Notes under the pieces: model-generated
What the model saw: only the letters and a program-made list of their open reading frames with translations
Told to the model about the DNA's origin: nothing
The model's database searches: none
In this document: piece by piece, positions 1-9,787 of the stretch
Numbering within the stretch: the first letter of the stretch is position 1
Layout of the letters: every line of letters starts with the position of its first letter
Made by a program: the position numbers and the translations under genes
Source of the DNA: Pseudomonadota bacterium
GTDB lineage: Bacteria; Pseudomonadota; Gammaproteobacteria; Burkholderiales; Rhodocyclaceae
Length of the DNA: 64,000 nt
Assembly: GCA_018261895.1 (NCBI GenBank)
Contig: JAGTRT010000001.1
Location: 1 to 64,000 of the forward strand
Direction: 5' to 3'

Positions 1-27
1 GCGAAGCCGGCACCGACCCAGGGGTGA

Positions 28-71
28 CCTTTTCTTTGGCTACTTTCTTTTGGGCAAACAAAAGAAAGTAC
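28..71. repeat. Inverted-repeat element with 12-bp perfect arms
   Basis: TACTTTCTTTTG (41-52) and CAAAAGAAAGTA (59-70) pair perfectly around a 6-nt loop. The flanking CTTTTCTTTGG makes this resemble a hairpin repeat that I recall as common in intergenic regions of beta- and gammaproteobacteria. The stretch from 71 to 185 holds no gene that I can support; it is low-complexity with several CCAGCG/GAAGCCG echoes. It sits just past the stop codon of the minus-strand ABC-F gene, so it could end that transcript, although there is no T-tract in the usual place. Confidence 0.6.
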
Positions 72-185
72 GCTCGCCGGTCAACGGCGAAAACCAGCGC
101 ATCAGAATCGCCGCGCCGCGCGTCAAAACCAGAAACCAGCGTTTCAGAAACGCGAAGCCGCGTATCCGGTGCAAACGCCTCCCGT

Positions 186-2093
<1,908 letters not shown>

Positions 2094-2155
2094 GAGGGGG
2101 GTGATTATAGCGGGGGCATCGCGGCGACGCTTTTGGCATCCGCGCGCAGCGTCTC

Positions 2156-2188
2156 ACGGTCAACCGGAAAAAATGCCCAAAATACGAA
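2156..2188 (+). repeat. 33-nt interspersed repeat, copy 2 (intergenic)
   Basis: Starts ACGGTCAACCGGAAAAAATG on the plus strand, in the gap between the divergent ABC-F and HD-GYP genes and upstream of the plus-strand HD-GYP gene. It is one of only two copies with the ACGGTCAAC strand on plus. Confidence 0.8.
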
Positions 2189-2259
2189 TTCTTACAAAGA
2201 CTTGCCGCGTATTCCAGAGATTTTGGCTACAGTCCGCGACAGCCTGCTAGAATCGCCGG

Positions 2260-3444
2260 ATGATCAAGCAGATTCGCACCGACCAGCTCAAGGTGGGCAT
2301 GTACATCCACGACCTGAATTGTGGCTGGCTCGATCATTCCTTCATTTCCAACACCTTCCACGTGCGCGATCAGGCGACACTGGACAAGGTCATGGAACTG
2401 GGCGTTCGCGAGCTGTTCATCGATACGCTGAAGGGCGCCGACGTCTTCGTCGCGCCGGCACCCGCCGAACCCCCGCCGGAAGTGGCGCCCAAGCCGGTCG
2501 AAAAGCCGGCCCCGGTCGACCTGAAGAACGAGGCCGTGCGCGCCCGGCGCCTGCATACCGAAGCCAACAAGCTGGCCCGGCTGGTCATGGACGATCTGCG
2601 CCTCGGCCAGGAAATCCAGATGGATCGTGTCGAACCGGTCATCGACAGCATGATGGAATCTGTGTTCCGCAACCAGAACGCCCTGCTGCCGCTGGCCCGC
2701 CTCAAGAACCTCGACGACTACACCTTCGAGCATTCGGTCGGCGTCAGTGCGCTGCTCATCGTCTTCGGCCGCGTCATGAAGCTGCCCAAGGAAACGATCA
2801 AGGACCTCGCCCTCGGCGGCCTGCTCCACGACATCGGCAAGGCGCAGATTCCCGACGCCATCCTCAACAAGCCGGGCAAGCTCAGCGACGACGAATTCCG
2901 GCTCATTCAGTCGCACGTCGACAAGGGGCTGCGCCTCCTCAAAGGCATGCCCGGGATCAGCGAGGTCGTGCGCCAGGTCGTCGCCGAACACCATGAACGT
3001 ATGGATGGCTCGGGCTATCCGAACAAGCTGGCCGGGCAGCAGATTTCGCTCTACGGCCAGATGGCGGCGATCGTCGACGTCTACGACGCAATGACCTCGG
3101 AAAAGGTTTACAGCCAGGGCGTCCCGGCCACCAAGGTGCTCAAGATGCTGCTCGAATGGAGCAAGGACCACTTCGATCCGCAGCTCGTCCAGGCCTTCAT
3201 CCGCGCCGTCGGCATCTACCCGACCGGCTCGCTGGTGCGCCTCGACAGCAACCGCATGGGCGTCGTCATCGAGCAGAACGAAGGGAAACTCCTCGAACCG
3301 GTCGTCCGCATCTTCTACCACGCCGGAAAGAAACACTACATTCCGCCCGAGATCGTCGATCTCGCCAAGGTGCAGGACCGCGTCGCCAGTATTGAAAGTT
3401 ACGCCAAATGGAAAATCGATCCCTATCAGTGGTTGCCGGCCTGA
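2260..3444 (+). CDS. DUF3391 + HD-GYP domain protein, probable cyclic-di-GMP phosphodiesterase
   Basis: Predicted cytoplasmic cyclic-di-GMP hydrolase. An N-terminal DUF3391-type domain (about 1-85, starting IKQIRTDQLKVGMYI) is followed by a Pro/Val linker and an HD-GYP domain. The metal-binding signature is intact: EHS near 158, HDIGK at 190-194, HHERMDGSGYP near 244-254, then DVYDAMTS. 394 residues is usual for this architecture. No transmembrane segment is visible, so the DUF3391 domain probably acts as sensor or partner site. A TTGGCT...TAGAAT pair with a 19-nt spacer ends 6 nt before the ATG, a weak promoter candidate. It is the first gene of a three-gene set with the coiled-coil protein and the HD-GYP paralogue at 4031. 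Confidence 0.93.
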   Translation: MIKQIRTDQLKVGMYIHDLNCGWLDHSFISNTFHVRDQATLDKVMELGVRELFIDTLKGADVFVAPAPAEPPPEVAPKPVEKPAPVDLKNEAVRARRLHTEANKLARLVMDDLRLGQEIQMDRVEPVIDSMMESVFRNQNALLPLARLKNLDDYTFEHSVGVSALLIVFGRVMKLPKETIKDLALGGLLHDIGKAQIPDAILNKPGKLSDDEFRLIQSHVDKGLRLLKGMPGISEVVRQVVAEHHERMDGSGYPNKLAGQQISLYGQMAAIVDVYDAMTSEKVYSQGVPATKVLKMLLEWSKDHFDPQLVQAFIRAVGIYPTGSLVRLDSNRMGVVIEQNEGKLLEPVVRIFYHAGKKHYIPPEIVDLAKVQDRVASIESYAKWKIDPYQWLPA

Positions 3445-4019
3445 TCGCCCTGCTGGCGATGCCGCTCGCTGCCTTTGCGGCGGATGAGGGCGTCAGCGGC
3501 TACCAGCAGGCGTCATGGCAGTCCCGGCTGGACAAGGCCGCAGCCATGCAGGCCGAAAGCGAAGCCCGACAGGCCGACGCCGACCGCCTGCTCAAGCAGA
3601 AGAACGAGGAATGCGCGACCCGCTTCTTCATCAACGACTGCCGCAATGCCGCCGCGCGCGAACACCTGAAGACCACGCGCGAAGCCCGCCAGCTCGAAAA
3701 CGAAAGCAAGGCGCTTGAACGCGCCGTGAAGAAGGAACAGTTCGTCGAACGCGAACGCCAGCGCGGCGAAGAAGCGCCCCGCCGTGCCGCCGAACTCGAA
3801 CTGCGCCAGGCCGAAACCGTCAATGCCCAGCAGGAAGCCGAGGCCCGCATCGCTGCCCGGCAAGCCGAAAAGGCGGCCCAGGCCGCCGAGGGCGAAAAGC
3901 GCCATGCCGCCGACGCCGAGCGCATCCGCAAGAAGCAGGCCGCACACGACGCCCGCGTCGCCAAGAAGATGCAGGAGGCGCAGGAACGCGCCGCTGCCAA
4001 GGCGGCGGAAAAGAAGTAA
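3408..4019 (+). CDS. Secreted Glu/Ala/Arg-rich coiled-coil protein, unknown function
   Basis: 203 residues. A clean signal peptide (MENRSLSVVAGLIALLAMPLAAFA, cleavage after AFA) precedes a mature part dominated by Ala, Glu, Arg and Lys heptads, predicted as a long coiled coil. A CATRFFINDC segment near residue 65-74 has two cysteines that could form a disulfide in the periplasm. The start lies inside the 3' end of the upstream HD-GYP gene (37-nt overlap, different frame), and the next HD-GYP gene starts 11 nt after its stop, so the three are probably co-transcribed. I do not recognise a named family. The pairing suggests an envelope partner for the HD-GYP proteins, which is inference. Confidence 0.75.
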   Translation: MENRSLSVVAGLIALLAMPLAAFAADEGVSGYQQASWQSRLDKAAAMQAESEARQADADRLLKQKNEECATRFFINDCRNAAAREHLKTTREARQLENESKALERAVKKEQFVERERQRGEEAPRRAAELELRQAETVNAQQEAEARIAARQAEKAAQAAEGEKRHAADAERIRKKQAAHDARVAKKMQEAQERAAAKAAEKK

Positions 4020-4030
4020 GCGCGCGCCGC

Positions 4031-5263
4031 ATGATCCGCAAGATCACCATCGACCAGTTGCTCCCCGGCATGTATGTTGTGGATTTGCACAAACGCTGGT
4101 TCGATCACTCCATCTGGCAGTTACGCTTCAAGGTGCGCGACGAGGCGCACATCTGGAAGCTGCGCGAAGAAGGCATCAGCGAAGTCAGCATCGATACCGA
4201 CAAGGGCATCGACCTGCCGCCGCCTCCGCCCGAACCGGCTGCCGCCATCGCCCGCATCAACCGTATCGATTCCCGCCTCAAGACGCTGGCCGGGCTGCGT
4301 TCCGCCATGCCAATTGCCGTCTCGCTCGGCGAGGAAAGGCGGCGCGCCACCCGCCTGCTCAGCGAAGCCAGCGGCACCGTCAACAGCCTCATGCTGGCCG
4401 CCAGGGCCGGCTTGACCGTCGACGCCGCCCACCTCGAACCGGTCATCACCAAGATGATCGCCTCGGTCGGCCGCAATCCCGACGGCCTCGTCCCGCTCGC
4501 CCGCCTCAAGCATCACGACGCCTACGCCACCGAACATGCCGTGGCGACGGCCGCGCTCATCATCGCCTTCGGTCGCCATCAGGGCCTGCCCGAGCCGGAA
4601 ATCGAAAAGCTCGCCCTCGGCACCATGGTCAAGGACATCGGCCAGACCGCGCTCGATGCCCGCCTCATCGCCAAGCGCGGCATCCTCTCGAAAGACGAGT
4701 TTTCCATCGTGCAGAGCCACGTCGAAGAGGGTTTGTCCGTGCTTGAAGCCACCTCGCGGCTGGCTGAAACCTCGGTCGCTGTCGTGCTTGAACACCACGA
4801 ACGCTACAACGGCGCCGGCTACCCCTACCGCATGGCCGGCGACGAAATCTCGGCCGCCGGCCGCATGGCAGCCATCGTCGATACCTACGACGCGATGACC
4901 TCGGACCGGCCCTACCGCGCCGCCATGTCGCCGTCGCACGTGCTGCGCCAGCTCTACGACGAAGGTGGTTCGCAATACGACCCCGAACTCGTCGCTGCCT
5001 TCGTCAAGACGGTTGGCATCTACCCGGTCGGTACGCTGGTGCTGCTCGAAAGCGGACACCTCGCCGTGGTCGAGCAGATGCACCCCGAAAACATGCTGAC
5101 GCCCATCGTCCGCGTCTTCTATCACACCGGCCGGCGCCAGTACGTCACGACGCCAGCCGAAGTCGACCTCTCGCGCAAGGTCGGCAACCACTACGGCCAG
5201 ATTGTCCGCGCCGAAACCTTCGAGCGCTGGGGCATCAACCCCCTGAGCTGGCAACCAGTCTGA
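4031..5263 (+). CDS. DUF3391 + degenerate HD-GYP domain protein
   Basis: Paralogue of the gene at 2260 with the same layout: DUF3391 at about 1-65 (IRKITIDQLLPGMYV), then a diverged HD-GYP domain. The HHERYNGAGYP and DTYDAMTS segments are kept, but the position of HDIGK reads KDIGQ (residues 201-205), so the metal-ligand His is Lys and the Lys is Gln. HD-GYP hydrolysis depends on that His, so this protein is probably catalytically weak or dead and may act as a cyclic-di-GMP sensor or a partner of the intact paralogue. 410 residues, full length, no frameshift. Its 3' end overlaps mutY tail to tail by 29 nt. Confidence 0.9.
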   Translation: MIRKITIDQLLPGMYVVDLHKRWFDHSIWQLRFKVRDEAHIWKLREEGISEVSIDTDKGIDLPPPPPEPAAAIARINRIDSRLKTLAGLRSAMPIAVSLGEERRRATRLLSEASGTVNSLMLAARAGLTVDAAHLEPVITKMIASVGRNPDGLVPLARLKHHDAYATEHAVATAALIIAFGRHQGLPEPEIEKLALGTMVKDIGQTALDARLIAKRGILSKDEFSIVQSHVEEGLSVLEATSRLAETSVAVVLEHHERYNGAGYPYRMAGDEISAAGRMAAIVDTYDAMTSDRPYRAAMSPSHVLRQLYDEGGSQYDPELVAAFVKTVGIYPVGTLVLLESGHLAVVEQMHPENMLTPIVRVFYHTGRRQYVTTPAEVDLSRKVGNHYGQIVRAETFERWGINPLSWQPV

Positions 5264-6272
5264 TCAGTTTCTTGATCGGCGTCGGCACGCCCGCATCGGC
5301 TGCCCGCGCCAGTTCCACCCACTCCAGTCCCTGCTCGCCGGCCTGAACGCCCGCCGCCACCCTGCACAGCACCGGCAGCAGCGTCAGCCGGAAATGCGTA
5401 AAAGCATGCTTGAGCGGCGGCAAGGGCCTCGCTTCGCCCAGCGTCAGGCCAAAGCGACTTGCCACCGTGGCCGGATCGCCCTCCGGCGGCACCAGCAGGC
5501 CGCCCCACAAGCCCGACGGCGGGCGCCGTTCAAGCAGCAGGCGCGACCCGTCGCTGAGCAAAACGAAGGTCGATGTCCGTTCCGGCACCGCAGCGCGCGG
5601 CTTCGCCTCGGGCAGTTCGCCCTGCCGGCCGTCGCGCCTTGCCACGCAATCGGCCGCCACCGGGCAATCGCCGCAGCGTGGCCGGCTGCGCGTGCACAGC
5701 GTCGCACCGAGGTCCATCAGGCCCTGCGTGTAAACCTCGATAGCGCGCTCGGGCAGCAGGGTTTCGGCCAGATCCCAAAGCCGGTCGTGCACCTTCTTCG
5801 CGCCAGGAAAGCCCTCAATGCCGAACTGCCGGCACAACACCCGTTTGACATTGCCGTCGAGGATCGCCGCCCGCCGCCCGAAGGCGAAGGCGGCAATGGC
5901 GGCGGCCGTCGACCGGCCGATTCCGGGCAGCGTTTCCAGCGTCGCCTCGGTCTGCGGAAACTGCCCGCCATGCACCTCGACGACCTGCCTGGCGCAGCGG
6001 TGCAGGTTGCGCGCCCGGGCGTAGTAGCCGAGGCCGGCCCAATGCTCGATAACTGCCTCGATGGGCGCCGCCGCCAGCGCCTGCACATCGGGAAAGCTGC
6101 CCAGGAAGCGGGCGTAATACGGAATCACCGTCGCCACCTGCGTCTGCTGCAGCATGATTTCCGACAGCCAGATCCGGTAAGGATCGCGGGTCTTCTGCCA
6201 GGGCAGGTCGTGGCGGCCGGCGGTCTTCTGCCAGGCGATCAGATGCTCGGTAAATGGGTTGGGGGCTGCCAA
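5235..6272 (-). CDS. mutY: A/G-specific adenine glycosylase MutY
   Basis: Base-excision repair enzyme removing adenine mispaired with 8-oxoguanine. Visible features: LPWQKTRDPYRIWLSEIMLQQTQV near the N terminus, the helix-hairpin-helix LPGIGRSTA with Ser at the position where bifunctional glycosylases carry Lys, the catalytic Asp in ILDGNVKRV, and the four-cysteine iron-sulfur loop C-x6-C-x2-C-x5-C (CTRSRPRCGDCPVAADC). The C-terminal 110 residues form the NUDIX-like 8-oxoG recognition domain (RRPPSGLWGGLLVPPEG). 345 residues is typical. It is transcribed against the HD-GYP operon, with the 3' ends overlapping. Confidence 0.97.
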   Translation of the reverse strand: MAAPNPFTEHLIAWQKTAGRHDLPWQKTRDPYRIWLSEIMLQQTQVATVIPYYARFLGSFPDVQALAAAPIEAVIEHWAGLGYYARARNLHRCARQVVEVHGGQFPQTEATLETLPGIGRSTAAAIAAFAFGRRAAILDGNVKRVLCRQFGIEGFPGAKKVHDRLWDLAETLLPERAIEVYTQGLMDLGATLCTRSRPRCGDCPVAADCVARRDGRQGELPEAKPRAAVPERTSTFVLLSDGSRLLLERRPPSGLWGGLLVPPEGDPATVASRFGLTLGEARPLPPLKHAFTHFRLTLLPVLCRVAAGVQAGEQGLEWVELARAADAGVPTPIKKLIRLVASSGG

Positions 6273-6346
6273 ATTGTTCCTCGACGCAGGGGGCGGGAGC
6301 GCCGATAATACGGCCTCTTTTTATTCCGGCCTATCCGTTCGAACCG

Positions 6347-6838
6347 ATGAGCACACCGCAAAACGACAAGCGCGCCCTGCGCAATACCCTGGGACGCTTC
6401 GCCACCGGCGTCACCATTGTCACGGCCATCGACCCGGACGGGCACCCGATGGGCCTGACCGTCAATTCCTTCTCGGCCGTTTCGCTCGACCCGGCGCTGG
6501 TGCTCTGGTGCCTCGACAACAACTCGAACAACCTCGCTGCCTTCAAAAAGGCAACCCACCACGCCATCAACATCCTGGCGGCCGACCAGCAGGACCTGTC
6601 CAACCGCTTCGCCACCTGGCCCGCCGACCGCTTTGCCGGTCTCGACTGGCAGGCCGGCGTCGGTGGCGCCCCGGTCTTTCCGGGTTGCTGCGCGACCTTC
6701 GAACTGGCCATCACGACGGCCTACGAGGCCGGTGACCACACCATCTTCATCGGCCGCATCGAGAATTTCGAGCAGGCGGAGCGCGACCCGCTGCTCTTCT
6801 TCGCCGGCCAGTACCGCAGCATCGCCGCCCTCGGCTGA
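6347..6838 (+). CDS. Flavin reductase family protein (FMN-binding split barrel)
   Basis: Predicted NAD(P)H:flavin oxidoreductase, the small component that supplies reduced flavin to monooxygenases. Sequence signs: RNTLGRFATGVTIVTA, GLTVNSFSAVSLDPALVLWCL, then a C-terminal GDHTIFIGRIENF...LLFFAGQYR, all usual for the HpaC/DIM6 family. The ATG at 6347 (MSTPQNDK) was chosen because the longer open frame upstream lacks family similarity. 163 residues is a normal length. No partner oxygenase is adjacent. It converges on the histidine kinase gene. Confidence 0.9.
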   Translation: MSTPQNDKRALRNTLGRFATGVTIVTAIDPDGHPMGLTVNSFSAVSLDPALVLWCLDNNSNNLAAFKKATHHAINILAADQQDLSNRFATWPADRFAGLDWQAGVGGAPVFPGCCATFELAITTAYEAGDHTIFIGRIENFEQAERDPLLFFAGQYRSIAALG

Positions 6839-6853
6839 GTGCCCGGCACCGCC

Positions 6854-7978
6854 TCAATCGGCGGCCGGCAGTTCGATCTCGATGAGCAGCCCGGGGCTGC
6901 CATCGGATTTCAATTTTGCGGCAATTTTCCCGTTGACCGTTGAAACCACCTGCCGGGCGATGGCCAGCCCGAGTCCGTAGCCGTCGCCTGTCGCCACGTT
7001 CTGCCCGCGGTGGAAGGGCGTGAAAATCGCCTCCAGCTCCGCTGCCGGCACGCCTTCGCCCTGATCGGCGATGTGCAGGCGGATCGTCCCGCCTTCCCGC
7101 CGGGCATCGATGCTCAGCTGGCCGCCGGTTGGCGAAAAACGCAGCCCGTTGCGCACCACGTTTTCGATGGCCCGGTGCAGCAGTTCCGGGTTTGCCTGCA
7201 CGAAGAGGTCGGGTGTCGCCGAGAAGTCGATGCCGACCTGCCGGCTCGCCCCCTCGAAACGGGCGTCGTCGACAATGCCGCCGAGCAGTTCGCCGAGGTC
7301 CACCTTCTCGACCGGCATTTCAACGCCGGCTTCCAGGCGGGAGAGGGTGAGCAGCTCGCCGATCAGCCCGTTCATGCGCTCGCCCTCGCGTTCGATGCGC
7401 GGCAGGGTGTCGTCGAGGCGGCCAGGTTGCTGGCGAACGAGCCCGATGGCCGCCTGCAAGCGGGCCAGCGGCGAACGCATTTCGTGCGACACATCGTGCA
7501 GCAGGCGTTTTTGCCCCTCGATCAGCGTTTGCAGGCGGGCGGCCATGCGGTCGAAATCCTGCCCGAGGTCGGCCAGCTCGTCGCGCCGGCCGCCCATCGC
7601 GCTGCCCACGCGGGTATCGAGCTTGCCCTCGGCCACCGTGGCGAAGGCGTGGCGCAGGTGGCGGATCGGTTTGGCGAAGTACCAGGCGACGCCTGCCGCG
7701 CAGAGCAGGCTGGCGACGAGACCGGCGATCAATGGAAACAGCGGCACCGGCCCGGGCGGTGGTTTGCCACCATGCGGCGGGCGGTGCGGCGGGCCGGCGC
7801 GCTCGCCCTCCGGCGGCGGGAGGCGATGTTCATGGAAACCCGGCGGTGGGGGCGGCTCCATGGTCATGGCCGGCCGGGTGTGTTCCCGTTCCAGCGAGAA
7901 AAAGAGGCCGGTGCCCGCCACGGCCGCTACCTGGCCGAGCCAGATGAACAGGAAGAGCTTCCAGAACAGGCGGCCCAC
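6854..7978 (-). CDS. Sensor histidine kinase, CpxA-like
   Basis: 374 residues: transmembrane helix 1 (about 5-28), a short periplasmic loop (30-80), transmembrane helix 2 (80-101), HAMP (102-155), dimerisation/phosphoacceptor region with His165 in HDVSHEMRSPLARL, and an HATPase domain with N box (ENVVRNGLRFS) and G boxes (DQGEGVP, GYGLGLAIA). The loop is unusually rich in Pro and His (PPPPPGFHEHRLPPPEGERAG, then HRPPHGGK) and could bind a metal ion; that is inference. The gene follows its response regulator with one nucleotide between stop and start. A copy of the 33-nt repeat encodes STVNGKIAAKLK near the C terminus. Confidence 0.93.
   Translation of the reverse strand: MGRLFWKLFLFIWLGQVAAVAGTGLFFSLEREHTRPAMTMEPPPPPGFHEHRLPPPEGERAGPPHRPPHGGKPPPGPVPLFPLIAGLVASLLCAAGVAWYFAKPIRHLRHAFATVAEGKLDTRVGSAMGGRRDELADLGQDFDRMAARLQTLIEGQKRLLHDVSHEMRSPLARLQAAIGLVRQQPGRLDDTLPRIEREGERMNGLIGELLTLSRLEAGVEMPVEKVDLGELLGGIVDDARFEGASRQVGIDFSATPDLFVQANPELLHRAIENVVRNGLRFSPTGGQLSIDARREGGTIRLHIADQGEGVPAAELEAIFTPFHRGQNVATGDGYGLGLAIARQVVSTVNGKIAAKLKSDGSPGLLIEIELPAAD
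6908..6940 (-). repeat. 33-nt interspersed repeat, copy 3 (intragenic)
   Basis: Inside the histidine kinase gene after the last G box, ending TTTTCCCGTTGACCGT on plus. The sense strand is read as TVNGKIAAKLK, replacing the usual variable segment after the last G box, and the kinase frame stays intact. Confidence 0.75.
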
Positions 7979-7979
7979 G

Positions 7980-8663
7980 TCAGGTCCGGATCAGCTGGTA
8001 GCCCTGCCGATACACCGTCTGGATGCACGAGCGGCCATCGGGCAGGCTGCCGAGCTTGTGGCGGATGCTCGACAGATGCACGTCGATACTGCGGTCGAAG
8101 CGCACGAGCGGCCGGCCCATGGCCTGCTCCGACAGCTCGTTCTTGCTCACCGGCTTGCCGGCGTTGCGGGCCAGCACTTCGAGCAGGTTGTATTCGGTGC
8201 TCGTCAGTTCCACCGCGCTGCCGGCCCATTCGACACGGCGCTGCTCCGGGCGGATGCACAGCTCGCCAACCACGATGGGTGCCGCCAACGGTTCGCTGCT
8301 GGGCGCCGCACGGCGCAGGATGGCGCGCAAACGGGCGGCCAGCTCGCGCGGCAGGCAGGGCTTGGGGACATAATCGTCGGCACCCAGCTCAAGGCCGACG
8401 ATGCGATCCATGTCGTCGCCCTTGGCTGTCAACATCAGCACCGGCATCGGGCTCGACGCCCGGATGCGGCGCAATACCTCGACGCCCGACAGTCCCGGCA
8501 TCATCACGTCCAGTACGGCAATCGCGTACTGGCCCGACAATGCCGCCTCGACCCCGCTCAGGCCATCGTGCAGCGTCGTCACCACAAAGCCGTCCTGCGC
8601 CAGGTAATCGCCCAGCATCTCGGCCAGCTCGACATCGTCATCCACCAATAAAACCGCAGTCAT
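7980..8663 (-). CDS. OmpR/PhoB-family response regulator, CpxR-like
   Basis: 227 residues. The receiver domain has acidic pocket VDDD at 7-10, phospho-acceptor Asp52 in LDVMMPG, and Lys in the VPKPC segment. A winged-helix DNA-binding domain follows (LTSTEYNLLEVLARNAGKPVS, then RFDRSIDVHLSSIRHKLG and the wing TVYRQGYQLIRT). It is first in a two-gene operon with the kinase. The RFDRSIDVH recognition-helix region is the CpxR type, and a matching tandem TTTAC box lies 66 bp upstream of its start, so autoregulation is likely. The stress that is sensed cannot be read from sequence. Confidence 0.94.
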   Translation of the reverse strand: MTAVLLVDDDVELAEMLGDYLAQDGFVVTTLHDGLSGVEAALSGQYAIAVLDVMMPGLSGVEVLRRIRASSPMPVLMLTAKGDDMDRIVGLELGADDYVPKPCLPRELAARLRAILRRAAPSSEPLAAPIVVGELCIRPEQRRVEWAGSAVELTSTEYNLLEVLARNAGKPVSKNELSEQAMGRPLVRFDRSIDVHLSSIRHKLGSLPDGRSCIQTVYRQGYQLIRT

Positions 8664-8729
8664 CGCTCACAAATTCGTCAGAAATATCCTCGGGATCATA
8701 GCCAAGCCCGGCCCGGGCAGGCTGCAAAT

Positions 8730-8744
8730 TTACAGACATTTACT
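8730..8744 (-). promoter_or_regulatory. CpxR-box-like site upstream of the response regulator gene
   Basis: TTTACAGACATTTAC, which on the minus strand is GTAAA-N5-GTAAA, an exact match to the CpxR box described for enterobacteria. It sits 66 bp upstream of the response-regulator start, in the divergent gap between that gene and the EF-hand gene, where autoregulatory binding is expected. Confidence 0.6.
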
Positions 8745-8890
8745 TCGGGCCCGCGCCGGCATGCAGATGCCAGCGACACTCGGCAAATATTGCCGCCGGC
8801 GGAAATTTCCCCGTTTTTCGCCAGAAAATAGTCATTTTTGATGGTGTTTCGAAATAAATCGTCCGGATTTGCGACTTTTCTTAACAAACT

Positions 8891-8905
8891 TTTACCCCGA
8901 TTAAC
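8891..8905 (+). promoter_or_regulatory. Second CpxR-box-like site, proximal to the EF-hand gene
   Basis: TTTACCCCGATTAAC: two TTTAC-like half-sites with 5-nt spacing and one mismatch. It lies 104 bp upstream of the EF-hand gene and 227 bp upstream of the regulator gene. Together with the site at 8730 it suggests that the two-component system also controls the EF-hand gene. The rest of 8664-9009 is AT-richer and holds no gene. Confidence 0.4.
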
Positions 8906-9009
8906 GCAAACCGCCGTCAATCCAGGGCGGATCAGGCCGATAGTTTGCACAAGGGAAGCTACTTGGCCGTGGGCCAGGCATCTTGTTTAAACCTATCAAG
9001 GAGCAAATC

Positions 9010-9672
9010 ATGTTGAGCGGAATCAACCAGGCAACACAAATGGCGAGCCTGCTGTTCTCCAAACTGGACACAAAGAACCAGGGCTATCTCGAACAAAGCG
9101 ACCTGACCTCGGCCTTCAGCCAGATCGTCACCAACGCCTCCGACAAAACCAGTTCGACCAGCGCCGAAGACGTTTTCACCGCACTCGATACCGACAGCGA
9201 CGGCAAGGTCACCAAGGATGAATTTGCCACCGTCCTCGCCCAGTTGCAGGAACAACTCGGCAGCCAGTTCGGCCACGGGCAGGCCCACGGGGCTGGCGGC
9301 GGCATGGCTCCACCGCCTCCGCCGCCCCCGGGCGATGATGCCGGCTTCACCAAGGAAGAACTGACCAGCCAGCTCGAATCGGCCGACAGCACCGACACCC
9401 AGCGCACCAGCCTGATCTCGAACATCGTCAACAACTTCGAAGCCGCCGACACCGACGGCGACGGCAAAGTCAGCTTCGCCGAAGCCATGGCCTACGATCA
9501 GTCCACCCAGGCTGCCAGCGACACCGGGACTACCGCCTCGGCTAGCAGCACTACCGCCAGCAACGGCGACGCCCAGCTCATGAAGATGATCATGCAGCTC
9601 GTGAACGCCTACCGGGTGGGCGATACCGCCGAAGACAGTGGGACGGCCTCACTGCTTTCTGTCTCGGCCTGA
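9010..9672 (+). CDS. EF-hand calcium-binding protein
   Basis: 220 residues with two canonical EF-hand loops, DTDSDGKVTKDE at 60-71 and DTDGDGKVSFAE at 137-148, plus a degenerate one at 20-31 (DTKNQGYLEQSD). A Pro run (about 101-107) separates the halves; the C terminus is Ser/Thr/Ala rich. No classical signal peptide is visible. The ATG at 9010 is preferred over an upstream TTG because AAGGAG lies 7 nt before it. The gene is divergent from the CpxR-like regulator and has a CpxR-like box in its upstream region. Bacterial proteins of this shape are poorly characterised; calcium signalling or envelope binding is possible. Confidence 0.85.
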   Translation: MLSGINQATQMASLLFSKLDTKNQGYLEQSDLTSAFSQIVTNASDKTSSTSAEDVFTALDTDSDGKVTKDEFATVLAQLQEQLGSQFGHGQAHGAGGGMAPPPPPPPGDDAGFTKEELTSQLESADSTDTQRTSLISNIVNNFEAADTDGDGKVSFAEAMAYDQSTQAASDTGTTASASSTTASNGDAQLMKMIMQLVNAYRVGDTAEDSGTASLLSVSA

Positions 9673-9693
9673 GCCTCCGCAGGCGATCTTGTT

Positions 9694-9715
9694 GTGGGAC
9701 GGGAAAGATTGAGCC
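9694..9715 (+). repeat. Left copy of direct repeat bracketing the accessory island
   Basis: 19 of 22 positions match 22925-22946, with the 13-mer CGGGAAAGATTGA identical. It lies 21 nt past the EF-hand stop codon and about 70 nt before the first island gene end. The right copy overlaps the tRNA-Gly promoter, so this copy may be a duplicated piece of that promoter region. No integrase is seen next to it. Confidence 0.5.
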
Positions 9716-9787
9716 GCCCGCAAACGCCGTAATTTTGCTGGACTTGCCGCCCTCCACATCGCCAAGGGGTGGCAAGCCCTGGCGGGA

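Noticed and set aside
2156-2188. 33-nt motif read as a -35 promoter element (TTGACC)
   Set aside because: No -10 at a fixed distance, five copies lie inside coding sequence, and the conserved part extends well past the hexamer.
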